35,624 nucleotides of DNA from Collinsella sp. UBA6357. GTDB lineage: Bacteria; Actinomycetota; Coriobacteriia; Coriobacteriales; Coriobacteriaceae. The stretch lies in the NCBI GenBank assembly GCA_002437815.1, contig DJRP01000018.1:1-35624 (forward strand), read 5' to 3'. Shown here piece by piece: positions 1-8,100 of the stretch (positions are counted from its first letter, which is position 1; each line of letters starts with the position of its first letter). A model generated the notes under the pieces. It had not been told where the DNA came from. It saw only the letters and a program-made list of their open reading frames with translations, and did not search any database. Made by a program: the position numbers and the translations under genes.

Positions 1-55
1 TGGCACGTTGGTCGTAACGGCACCATTGTAGCGCTCGCGAACCTTGGCTCAGAAG

Positions 56-700
56 CTATCTTCCCAGCAGCGAAAAGACACGCTCCAGCAGTGCAAGGGA
101 ACCAGCAGCAAAATAGTTTGGCTCGTAATGCGAAACGGTGGATTTTTTGTTCTTGATCACTATATTGATGTCCGAGACCTTCGAAACAGGTGAATCGTGA
201 CTAGCCGTAAATGAGAGCACCTTGTACCTCCTCATGTTCGCCGCCAAGCATGATGGCAGTAACGACATGCCGCTCTCGTTGAAGACAATCAAAAGGCCTG
301 TTTTGGCCTGCTCCTTCAACCCGTCGAAATATCCCAGCGAGTAGAGAGTCGCATTGTAGCCGTTCTCGCAAAGTCGCATCATGATGTAGTCCGTCAGGAC
401 TTCCGAATCCCCCACGGCGTCGACGAGAATCGGCGCAGACTCATATTCTTCGATGATTTCAGCAATGTCGCGAGCGCTGCGCCCGACATCACTTACGGGT
501 GCTTTCTCGGAATAATAGCTCGCAAGGGCAGATATCATTTCCCGCCATCCCATATATCCGGCACCGACAGCCGTGCGAGACACCGTAGAGCGAGAAATTC
601 CTGTTTCGCGCGCGATATCATCAACCGTTGGACTATGTCCCTGTAAAACCGCGCTTCTCACCGCTGCATACACCTGGCGCTGCTTAGCAGATAACATCAT
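56..700 (-). CDS. RpiR/MurR-family transcriptional regulator (downstream member of a tandem pair)
   Basis: This 214-residue protein has the usual two-part RpiR layout. An N-terminal helix-turn-helix of about 75 residues includes the stretch TVDDIARETGISRSTVSR. A sugar-isomerase (SIS)-like domain from about residue 85 to the end would sense a phosphorylated sugar. The family normally controls carbohydrate uptake and catabolism genes. Here it lies downstream of a PTS permease and a 6-phospho-glucosidase on the same strand, so control of that unit is a reasonable inference. The start is the first of two consecutive ATG codons (700-698). It overlaps the TGA of the upstream RpiR gene as ATGA, which suggests translational coupling. 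At 214 residues it is shorter than most family members (about 250-290), and the SIS half looks divergent. The inducer is unknown. Nothing recognisable was seen in the 55 bases beyond its stop. Confidence 0.8.
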   Translation of the reverse strand: MMLSAKQRQVYAAVRSAVLQGHSPTVDDIARETGISRSTVSRTAVGAGYMGWREMISALASYYSEKAPVSDVGRSARDIAEIIEEYESAPILVDAVGDSEVLTDYIMMRLCENGYNATLYSLGYFDGLKEQAKTGLLIVFNESGMSLLPSCLAANMRRYKVLSFTASHDSPVSKVSDINIVIKNKKSTVSHYEPNYFAAGSLALLERVFSLLGR

Positions 701-1410
701 GACCCCCCCCCCGCAAGAGCGGAAAGAGCGGAAAGCGTCTGCTCAAAGAGCATAAGCACCCGAGTTGCATACAAATCGACCGTAATATCTTGGTCCCGCA
801 CGATTGAAATCGCTGTTGTCTCTTCATGCGGCTCATCCTTCGACAAATCGCTTATCACAACGATATCGAACCCCGCACCCCTAGCCGCCTCAAGTAAACC
901 GGCTCCATAACCCTCTTGCTGACCGAGATGCGTTTTTCCCGGCAATTCCTTATGAAAACAAAAAATGGCGAGCCCGGGCGGACGACCCATCACGGTGTCG
1001 ACAATCGAATAGTCATAAGTAGCTGGACAGAGAATCCCAAACAGCGACAGCTTACGGCTGAGATAGTTTGCCAAAAGATCACCCGAGCGGCGATCGCTCT
1101 TGAAAATGAAGTTCCGGTCCTCTTTATGCCGATAGAGCAAATCGGAAAGAACCTTTGCTTCCTCCTCAATCGGCAGTCGCGTCACGCGACTCGGAAGCAG
1201 CGCATCGTTACTCGAGCGCGCTCCCAGGCGAACATCCCGATGAAAATCGCTGAAGCCACGGTAACCAAGCTTTTGCAAGGCCTTTATGACAGTACTCTTA
1301 GAAACGTGGCACTGCTCGGCTATGTCAGTAAGCGTCAGCTCCCTGTTTTGGGAGATGTGTGAAACTATGTGCTGGATCACGGTACGCTCGAGTTGAGAAT
1401 ACTCGGCCAC
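697..1410 (-). CDS. RpiR/MurR-family transcriptional regulator (upstream member of a tandem pair)
   Basis: This is an RpiR-type regulator of about 237 residues. It has an N-terminal HTH containing LTDIAEQCHVSKSTVIKALQ, followed by a SIS-like domain. I placed the start at a GTG (1410-1408), because the longer reading frame beginning at a TTG at 1452 would start inside the hairpin of the upstream terminator. The GTG has only a weak GGATGG upstream, so the start is uncertain. The last codons read Ala-Gly-Gly-Gly-Ser and are encoded by a run of ten G immediately before the stop. The stop overlaps the start of the second RpiR gene. One extra G in the run would join the two genes into a single frame. 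It is likely a regulator of sugar metabolism, with the adjacent GH4/PTS unit as the obvious but unproven target. Confidence 0.78.
   Translation of the reverse strand: MAEYSQLERTVIQHIVSHISQNRELTLTDIAEQCHVSKSTVIKALQKLGYRGFSDFHRDVRLGARSSNDALLPSRVTRLPIEEEAKVLSDLLYRHKEDRNFIFKSDRRSGDLLANYLSRKLSLFGILCPATYDYSIVDTVMGRPPGLAIFCFHKELPGKTHLGQQEGYGAGLLEAARGAGFDIVVISDLSKDEPHEETTAISIVRDQDITVDLYATRVLMLFEQTLSALSALAGGGS
703..712. repeat. Homopolymer of ten C (ten G in the coding direction)
   Basis: This uninterrupted C10 run on the plus strand is G10 in the last codons of the upstream RpiR gene, directly before its TGA. Runs of this length are prone to slippage in replication and in sequencing. Gain of one G puts the upstream gene in frame with the downstream RpiR gene. 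Confidence 0.95.
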
Positions 1411-1433
1411 GGTGCACCATCCGATCGTACTCG

Positions 1434-1468
1434 AAAAAATGGGGCAGGACAAACGAATCGCCCTGCCC
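1434..1468 (-). terminator. Rho-independent terminator after the GH4 glucosidase
   Basis: On the minus strand there is a seven-base-pair stem (GGGCAGG with CCTGCCC) and a 13-base loop, followed by CA and a run of T. It sits about 30 bases after the glucosidase stop. This separates the PTS/GH4 transcript from the RpiR pair and argues against the TTG start at 1452 for the upstream RpiR gene. Confidence 0.75.
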
Positions 1469-1497
1469 TCTCATTCTATCGCTCAAAATCGATGTGG

Positions 1498-2847
1498 CTA
1501 TTTAAGCTCGGGCCAGTAGTCCTTGTTGGCCTCGATCATGTCGTCAAGAATCTCCTTCGCGGTGTCAGTATCGTTAACCAAACGGTTGAGCGTGAGCGCA
1601 TGCCAGGCATCGATGTAGGAGCCGTTGAGGTTCGCATCGACAGTCAGCTTCTCATAGGCATACTGGTTCTCGAGCAAGCCCTTCTGGAATGCGGGAATCT
1701 CGCCGACGTTCAACGGCTCGGGGCCGTTGGAACCGACCATGCAGGGAACTTCGACCATCATGCCCTGGGTCAGGTTGGGAATGATACCCTCGTTGGGAAC
1801 CATCATAAGGAAGCGCTCGTGTGTGTTGAAGGCCAAAGCGCAGGCAAGGTCAACGATGTAGGTGGCATGATCGTCGTCTTTAAGATCTTCGTAGGTGAAG
1901 CCGTACTTCGTACCCTTGATCTTGCCCGTCTCGCAGACCTCATCAACCATCTCGTAGATTTGTTTTTCATGACCGGCCATAACCTGGTCGGCGCGCGTCC
2001 ACTCGGGATCTTCGCCAGCGAGGATATGCTTGTTGTACAGGTAGTACTGCAGGTAGGTGTTCGGCAGGTAATCCGCGCATTCCCTAACCATCTTGCGCAT
2101 GAACACGAACGTCTCGCGCCAGCTGGGATCCATGTCAACGAAATGGTCCTCGGGCAGCGGAGCAGAGAAAATCTCTTTGAGTTGTGGCAGATAATCGTGA
2201 CCGGTCTCCTTGTCAAGGATGGCGGTAAACCAGCCGAAGTGATTGAGGCCAAAGTAGCGAGCTTCGATGGAGTTGCGCGGCACACCCAGCTCGTCGGCGT
2301 ACTGGTTCATAATACCCACAGGCATGTCGCAGATATTGATAACATGCTTGTCGTTGGGGAAGACGCGTTTAGTGGCCTCGGCAACGATGGCTGCAGGGTT
2401 CGAGTAGTTCAGAACGAACGCGTCCGGGCTGTACTTCTTGACGTCCCTGATGATATTGATGACAGCCGGGATAGAACGCATGCCGTAGGCGAAACCGCCA
2501 GCGCCGCAGGTCTCTTGGCCGATGCATCCATGTTTCAGAGCGATATGCTCATCAGAACGGCGCATCTCCTGGCGACCGGCACGGATCTGCATGAAGCAGA
2601 AGTCGATACCGGTGAATGCCTCTTCGGGATCGAGCGTGTCGATGACCTCGCACTCGGGATAATACTCGCTCATCAGAACGCGAGCGTACTTGCCCATGCG
2701 CTTCTGTCGGACATCCTCGTTATCGTAAAGTACAACCTTGCTCAGCGGGAAGCGGTCCTTCTCGGCGACGAGCATCTTGAGAATACCCGGAGTATAGCGG
2801 GAGGCGCCGCCGGCAATGGCGATTGCAAAACGCTTGTTCTTATCCAT
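1498..2847 (-). CDS. glvA: GH4-family 6-phospho-alpha-glucosidase
   Basis: This 449-residue enzyme belongs to glycoside hydrolase family 4, whose members use NAD+ and a divalent metal to hydrolyse phosphorylated disaccharides in the cytoplasm. The N-terminus carries the nucleotide-binding IAGGASRYTPGIL. The CDMP motif at residues 173-176 and GLNHFGW at 200-206 supply the expected Cys and His metal ligands. CDMP is the form known from 6-phospho-alpha-glucosidases such as Bacillus GlvA, whereas beta-specific relatives carry other residues there. Maltose-6'-phosphate or a similar alpha-linked phospho-disaccharide is the likely substrate. Length is normal for the family. The ATG start has an AGGAGA ribosome site eight bases upstream. 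The gene lies 47 bases after the PTS permease that would deliver its substrate, forming a two-gene unit ended by a terminator. Confidence 0.92.
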   Translation of the reverse strand: MDKNKRFAIAIAGGASRYTPGILKMLVAEKDRFPLSKVVLYDNEDVRQKRMGKYARVLMSEYYPECEVIDTLDPEEAFTGIDFCFMQIRAGRQEMRRSDEHIALKHGCIGQETCGAGGFAYGMRSIPAVINIIRDVKKYSPDAFVLNYSNPAAIVAEATKRVFPNDKHVINICDMPVGIMNQYADELGVPRNSIEARYFGLNHFGWFTAILDKETGHDYLPQLKEIFSAPLPEDHFVDMDPSWRETFVFMRKMVRECADYLPNTYLQYYLYNKHILAGEDPEWTRADQVMAGHEKQIYEMVDEVCETGKIKGTKYGFTYEDLKDDDHATYIVDLACALAFNTHERFLMMVPNEGIIPNLTQGMMVEVPCMVGSNGPEPLNVGEIPAFQKGLLENQYAYEKLTVDANLNGSYIDAWHALTLNRLVNDTDTAKEILDDMIEANKDYWPELK

Positions 2848-2894
2848 GATTACTGTCTCCTTTTTTTCATTCTTGTAAATATCTACTGTCAGAG

Positions 2895-4448
2895 TTAGTC
2901 AATGGGTCGGCCGAGCTTTTTGTTGACGGCCTCGTTGACCTCTTGCACGGCCATGCCAATTACAATCTGAACATTGTTTTTATCCTTGATGATGCCGCTG
3001 TTTGGAACTTTGTTGATCTTGTCCTCATCGATGAGGGACATATCAACGAGATCGCAGCGCAAACGGGTAAAGCAGCAGAATATTTTCTTGATGTTCTGCT
3101 CGCCACCGAGGCCATCGATGATGTTCTGGACACCCTCGTCGGAGATGGCCTCATGCTTGGATGCAGTTGAAACCGCAACGGTTGCACCTTCGCTCTCAAG
3201 CTCAAGCTCGTCTTCGCGACCTGGAGTCACCAGTCCGAGCTTGAGAATAAGGAAACGGAAGACAAAGAACCAGACGACGATTGCGACCAAACCGACCGGG
3301 ATCACGACAAACCAGTGAGACAGGCTCGCAGGAAGGGCAATAAGGCCGGGAACAGTCTCGATGAAGCCGGTGAGCAGCGCCCTGAAACCAGACGCGAACA
3401 GAATGCATTGGAATATACCGTCGAGCGCGGCATTAACCACATAGAGAACCGGCGAGGTCCAGAGATACAGGAAGTCAAAGGGTTCGGTGACTCCAGCGAG
3501 AACTGCGACGAGCGCAACGGGAACGAGCATGGCACGGACCTCACCACGCTTCTCGGGCTTGGCAACGCTGATGAAAGCAAGAACGGTTCCGATGGTGCCG
3601 AACCACTTACCAAAACCAAGCAGGCTGAAGCGGATAGACGGATCCATAGCGGTGATGTTCGCCGCGTTGCCAAGCTCTGCCATGAAGATGTTGTAGGAAC
3701 CCGAATATGCCTCTCCGGCGATCTGGACGGTGCCGCCGACAGAACTGTACATGAACGGCATCCACAACAGGTGGTGCATACCCGTCGGGATCAGCAGTTT
3801 ATTGAGGAACGCATAGACGAACTGGCCGGCATAGCCCGCAGCAAGCATAAAATTCTGGAGTGCGTTGATGGCGGAATTGACGACGGGCCAGAAATAGCAG
3901 TTCACCACGCCGAGCACCATGGCGGCGATGATACAGAGCAAGAAGACGAAGCGAGTCGTGCCATAACAACTAACAACTTCGGGGAACTTAACATCACAGT
4001 ACTTATTAAACAACCAACCGACGATACAACCGAGAATGATACCGATAAAGACGCCCATGTCGACAACCTGGATACCCAAGACCATGCCCTGGCCAGTACC
4101 ATAAAGAGAATCGGCTTCGATGAGCGCACCCGTCGAAGTGAGCCAGAAGTTGTTGGCGAACAAATACACCAAGAGCGTGGAGGCCGCGATAACCGCAGCA
4201 TCACCCTTTTTCTTGTTGGCGAGGGCGCATGCGATACCGATGCAGAACAGAAGGCTCAGGTTACCGACGACGCCGGAATTGACGCACGTGTAGAGCATCT
4301 TGCCCATAAGCGCGACGAACTCAGGCATACCGTCCATTTTCATTAGAACGCTTATCGCAAGCAGAATACCGGCAACAGCGAGAAACATCACGGGTTTAAT
4401 TACGGCGCCCGAAAAACGTTTCATCGCCCCTTTCAGATCAATTGCCAT
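2895..4448 (-). CDS. PTS alpha-glucoside/glucose-type transporter, IICB subunit
   Basis: This 517-residue phosphotransferase permease has about ten hydrophobic segments (IIC) over roughly residues 10-400, including the substrate-domain motif GVTEPFDF. A short acidic linker leads to a C-terminal IIB domain with the phosphorylation-site motif CFTRLR (Cys459). It would import and phosphorylate a glucoside using phosphate from HPr through a IIA protein. No IIA domain is fused or adjacent, so a IIA encoded elsewhere must serve it. I chose the ATG at 4448-4446, preceded by AAGGGG, over a GTG eight codons upstream. Pairing with a CDMP-type GH4 enzyme points to maltose, trehalose or another alpha-glucoside. 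It resembles the GlvC/MalX group. The exact sugar cannot be read from the sequence. Confidence 0.9.
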   Translation of the reverse strand: MAIDLKGAMKRFSGAVIKPVMFLAVAGILLAISVLMKMDGMPEFVALMGKMLYTCVNSGVVGNLSLLFCIGIACALANKKKGDAAVIAASTLLVYLFANNFWLTSTGALIEADSLYGTGQGMVLGIQVVDMGVFIGIILGCIVGWLFNKYCDVKFPEVVSCYGTTRFVFLLCIIAAMVLGVVNCYFWPVVNSAINALQNFMLAAGYAGQFVYAFLNKLLIPTGMHHLLWMPFMYSSVGGTVQIAGEAYSGSYNIFMAELGNAANITAMDPSIRFSLLGFGKWFGTIGTVLAFISVAKPEKRGEVRAMLVPVALVAVLAGVTEPFDFLYLWTSPVLYVVNAALDGIFQCILFASGFRALLTGFIETVPGLIALPASLSHWFVVIPVGLVAIVVWFFVFRFLILKLGLVTPGREDELELESEGATVAVSTASKHEAISDEGVQNIIDGLGGEQNIKKIFCCFTRLRCDLVDMSLIDEDKINKVPNSGIIKDKNNVQIVIGMAVQEVNEAVNKKLGRPID

Positions 4449-4470
4449 TTTCTTCCCCTTATTACCACCC

Positions 4471-4487
4471 ACACGGGGTGAACGTGT
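4471..4487. promoter_or_regulatory. Inverted repeat in the PTS leader, candidate operator
   Basis: ACACG and CGTGT flank a seven-base centre (GGGTGAA). The repeat lies between the candidate promoter and the ribosome site of the PTS gene. The core GGGGTGAAC is repeated in direct orientation at 4552-4560. Position and symmetry fit an operator for a local regulator such as one of the RpiR proteins, but this is inference. Confidence 0.3.
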
Positions 4488-4505
4488 ACTCGTAACCGCG
4501 GTTGA

Positions 4506-4534
4506 TATAAAAATAACGAGCAGGAAGCTTGCAA
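4506..4534 (-). promoter_or_regulatory. Candidate promoter of the PTS/GH4 operon
   Basis: On the minus strand TTGCAA (-35) and TTTATA (-10) are separated by 17 bases. They lie about 58 bases upstream of the IICB start codon. The -10 is a moderate match only. Confidence 0.4.
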
Positions 4535-4684
4535 TCGCAATTCATCGACAAGGGGTGAACTTATCCCATGTAGCAGAAATTAATCCCATCGCTCAGCCAC
4601 TCGCGATGGTTTTTCTACCGTTCGCGGAGGCCGTGAAGTTTCCTGATTGCCTTCACCGAAGATTCCGTAAGGTACGCTGCACAG

Positions 4685-4717
4685 AAAAAAGCACGGCAAC
4701 GCTGCGTTACCGTGCTT
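4685..4717 (-). terminator. Rho-independent terminator of the tRNA-Gly gene
   Basis: On the minus strand a ten-base stem (GCACGGTAAC with GTTGCCGTGC, one G-T pair) and a five-base loop are followed by six T. It lies just downstream of the tRNA 3' end. Confidence 0.8.
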
Positions 4718-4731
4718 GCTAAATATCTGGG

Positions 4732-4803
4732 AGCGGGCAACGGGACTCGAACCCGCGAGTGTCAGCTTGGGAAGCTGATGCCTTACCACTTGGCGATGCC
4801 CGC
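4732..4803 (-). tRNA. tRNA-Gly (anticodon CCC)
   Basis: The minus strand folds into a full cloverleaf. The acceptor pairs GCGGGCA with TGCCCGC. A D arm GCC/GGC encloses AAGTGGTAA. The anticodon stem TCAGC/GCTGA holds the loop TTCCCAA, giving CCC. The T arm encloses TTCGAGT. The discriminator base is U, as usual for bacterial tRNA-Gly. The 3' CCA is not encoded, since the bases after the discriminator read CCC. A promoter lies directly upstream and a terminator directly downstream, so it is its own transcription unit. Confidence 0.95.
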
Positions 4804-4815
4804 GTGTAGTTTGGA

Positions 4816-4845
4816 ATTATAACTCGGTACTCTAGAGTCAGACAA
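4816..4845 (-). promoter_or_regulatory. Promoter of tRNA-Gly
   Basis: On the minus strand TTGTCT (-35) and a perfect TATAAT (-10) are separated by 18 bases. The -10 lies about 13 bases before the mature 5' end of the tRNA. Confidence 0.7.
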
Positions 4846-4886
4846 GCAAAAGTCGCTTTGTTTTATCTGTGGGCTCAACATCCTGC

Positions 4887-4914
4887 TTGGCACCGAGCTA
4901 TGGAGATTGGCACC
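4887..4914. repeat. Direct repeat TTGGCACC upstream of the adhesin gene
   Basis: TTGGCACC occurs at 4887-4894 and again at 4907-4914, 20 bases apart, or about two helical turns. The roughly 300-base gap between the tRNA and the adhesin holds this pair, no convincing -10/-35 pair and the leader hairpin at 5057-5080. A binding site for a regulator is possible but not shown. Confidence 0.3.
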
Positions 4915-5056
4915 TGCTCATTTTTCGCCATACCTATATCTACCGGTGGTTCCGAACTAATTAGCTGATTTCGCTCGAATCTGCACAGCTCGTGGCCAGT
5001 TTTTGGTCAGCGCTTGGTACTTACCGGCACAGCGGCCCTTTTTACCCTTTTGCCAT

Positions 5057-5080
5057 GTGCCGAGGACTCCTCCGCGGCAC
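5057..5080 (+). promoter_or_regulatory. Hairpin in the adhesin leader
   Basis: GTGCCG and CGGCAC form a six-base stem that can be extended by GGA/TCC. The hairpin lies 11 bases upstream of the AAGGAG ribosome site (5092-5097). It has no T run, so it is not a terminator. A role in translation or mRNA stability is conceivable. Confidence 0.3.
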
Positions 5081-5102
5081 CCTCTAGGGACAAGGAGCAG
5101 TT

Positions 5103-8100
5103 ATGTTCAACGTGAAACATCACCCCGCCCAAACGCTCTTCGCACGGTTCGTGCTGCTCCTGTTCCTCGGCACGCTCGCGCTTTGCGCTCTGCCCGCAGC
5201 GGCCAGGGCCCAGGATGGATGGGATGCACTTAACTTCAGGACCATAAGCGATGACTGCGGACCGTTCCTGATCGGTCGATACGAGGCTCAAGATTCGTCT
5301 GTATCGTACTGCATGAACCAAGACCGATTTGGGCCCACCGTGCCCGGCGGCCCCTGGCTCACCTATGACCAGGGCTGGACCTGGCTCGATGACGCCTTTG
5401 GCGCCGTGATCTGCCATGGATATCCCACACAGACCTCGTTTGGCGGTCACAATCTGTCCGCCGATCATGCCCGCGCCGCCACACAACTTGCCGTCTGGAT
5501 GATCACAGGAACTACCAAACCCGACGGCTCGTTCGCGTACACGAGCGGCACCACGCACAAAAGCGGCTCGTTCAATACTTCCGCTGGCACAGAGATCGTC
5601 CAGGCAGCACGTTGGCTTTACGAAAACGCCGTGTCCGGCAACATCAAAGCGGGCAAACATAGAGCCCGGCGCTACACCGGGCCCATCAGCGGATCCCAGC
5701 GTCAGGACATGCTCTACGTGATGCCAACCGTTCAAGCTACATTCGAAAAACGCTCGGCCGATACGACCATCACCACATCAAACGGCACATACAAACTCGA
5801 GGGTGCCACGTTTGATATCTATGAATCCCAAAACGAAACCCTCGTGGGAACGATCACGTTCGATGAGGCAGGACGCGCCCGGGCTACCCTTTTGCCTCGC
5901 ACCTCTTACTATCTGGTCGAAACATCCGCACCGACAGGATATCTGCCGCGTCAAGACCGCATCGCCTTTACCACCTCGGACAACGGAGGAGGCACCACCA
6001 TCGATGAACACCCGGGGCGCGTGCGCGTGCGCATCGTCAAACTTGACGCCGCCACGGGCGGACCTGCCCAGCCGGGCGCGTCACTTGAGGGCGCCGAGTT
6101 CACCTGCGTATCGGACTCAACGCCTGGATGGACCCGCACATGCGTTACCGACGCCCAGGGCACGGCAACGCTCGACGATGTACCGCTCGGCAGTTTTACG
6201 CTCTTTGAATCACGGGCGCCCGAAGGTTATCTGCCAGGTTCCGAGACCTGGAGTTACACCGTGGGCGCTGAGCAGATGGGCGAGAGCGGTGTGGTTGAGC
6301 TCGAATGCCGCGTAAGCGATACGCCGATCAGTTGCGATTTGGAGATCTCGAAGTTCAAGGACCATGGCGATAGCGAAGAATCGGGTATCGAGCAGCCCGC
6401 GGGAGGCGTTACTTTTGAAGTCGTGAGCAACTCAACGGGAAAAACCGTCGGCACGCTCACAACGAATGTCTACGGATACGCATCCACGGCAGATTCCGCT
6501 GGTGCCTGGTTGGGAGCGGGGGAGCGGCCGGCCGGCGCTCACGGCGCCATCCCTTACGACCGCGCTGGCTACACCGTTCATGAGGTGGAATCCACCGTAC
6601 CCGAAGGCTTTCGTCATGTTGGCGATTGGACTATCTCGGCTGAGCAACTCATCGATGGAACCAAACTGCAATATATCGTTGACAACCATGCCATTCTCAC
6701 GCATCTGCAGATCGTCAAGCGTGACGCCGCAAGCGATGCCACCGTGCCGCTCGCCGGATTCTCGTTCCAGGTGCTGGACTGCAACCGCAACCCCTTATCT
6801 CAAACCGTTTGGCATCCCAACCACCACGTGACCGATACGTTCACCACCGACGCCACGGGCAGCGTGACGCTGCCGCAAAGTTTGAAACCGGGAGAATATT
6901 ACCTTCGTGAGAGCGCGGCGGCCGCCCCGTATCTGCTCGCCGAAGATCTTCCGTTCACCATTCCCTCCGATGAGGCTTTGGCACCGGTGGTAATCGCATC
7001 TTTTCGCGATCGACGTGCCACGGGCAGGCTGAGCATCCACAAGTCCGACGCCAACAACGATACCGATCTTGCCGGGGCGACATTTGACGTGCGCGCCGTT
7101 GACGATATCGTCGAGCCCGATGGCACGATTTTTGCACTCGCCGGTCAAACGGTTGCCACCGCTACGACCAAAGAAGATGGAACCGCAACGGCAGGGCAGC
7201 TATCGCTGGGCGCGGGCGAGGCAACCTATGAAGTTATCGAAACACAGGCACCCGATGGCTACCTCGTTGATTCCACACCCCAGAAGGTCACCCTTACCTA
7301 TCAAGACAGTGCGACCCCCGTTGTGGAACAGCGGATCAACATGACAAACGACTACACCAAGGTCGACATATCAAAGGTTGATGCGACGGGCGGCGGCGAG
7401 ATCCCCGGAGCCAAGCTAACGCTTGTCGATGCCACAGGCGAGATCGTCGAGTCGTGGACTTCAACGGAAACACCCCACCGCATCGAGCATCTATCGCCCG
7501 GCACCTATACGCTGCGCGAAGAAATAACCCCTCGCACCTATGACATGGCAGAAGAAATCACGTTTAAGCTCGAGGCAACCGGCGAAATCCAGACCGTCAC
7601 CATGCAAGATAAACCGCTGCATATCAACGGTTCTATCGATAAACGTCAGGAAATCGCCCGACCGCTCGACAGCGTCCTTCAGGCTAACGGCGACGGCAAA
7701 AACCAAGCTGAGGCCCAGCCGTATGAAGATGGCAGCTACCGGTATACGATCGATGCCAGAAACGACTCGGGTACCTGGGTTGACGAATGCACGGTAACCG
7801 ACGAGCTGCAAGCCGTCATAGACGGCGCGGCCGAATTGATCAGCGTGCAGACGCCCGTCGCCACCGGCGATTACGACGGCAAGCTCAATGTGTGGTATCG
7901 CACCGATCGAAAATATCACGATCAAACGGCGGGTAGCGATAACGACGACAGCAAAGATGCTGACGGCGAAGAGTTGGACGGCAGCGCAGAAGAGGCAAAC
8001 GCAACCCTTGATGATGGTCACGATAACCCCTGGCTATCACCCGGCGAAGTCAAAGAGCTTTTGGGGGACGACAAGCGCGGCGTGGACTATAGCGAATGGC

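Noticed and set aside
1..55. Possible end or start of another minus-strand gene at the window edge
   Set aside because: A stop lies in the most plausible frame and too little sequence is available; nothing can be supported.
1440..1452. TTG start at 1452 for the upstream RpiR gene
   Set aside because: It lies within the terminator hairpin of the preceding operon, so the transcript of the regulator should begin after it.
1369..2898. 509-codon plus-strand frame opposite the GH4 glucosidase
   Set aside because: Shadow frame; the minus-strand protein carries clear GH4 motifs over the same region.
3315..4346. 343-codon plus-strand frame opposite the PTS gene
   Set aside because: Highly charged, unstructured translation typical of the complement of membrane-protein codons.
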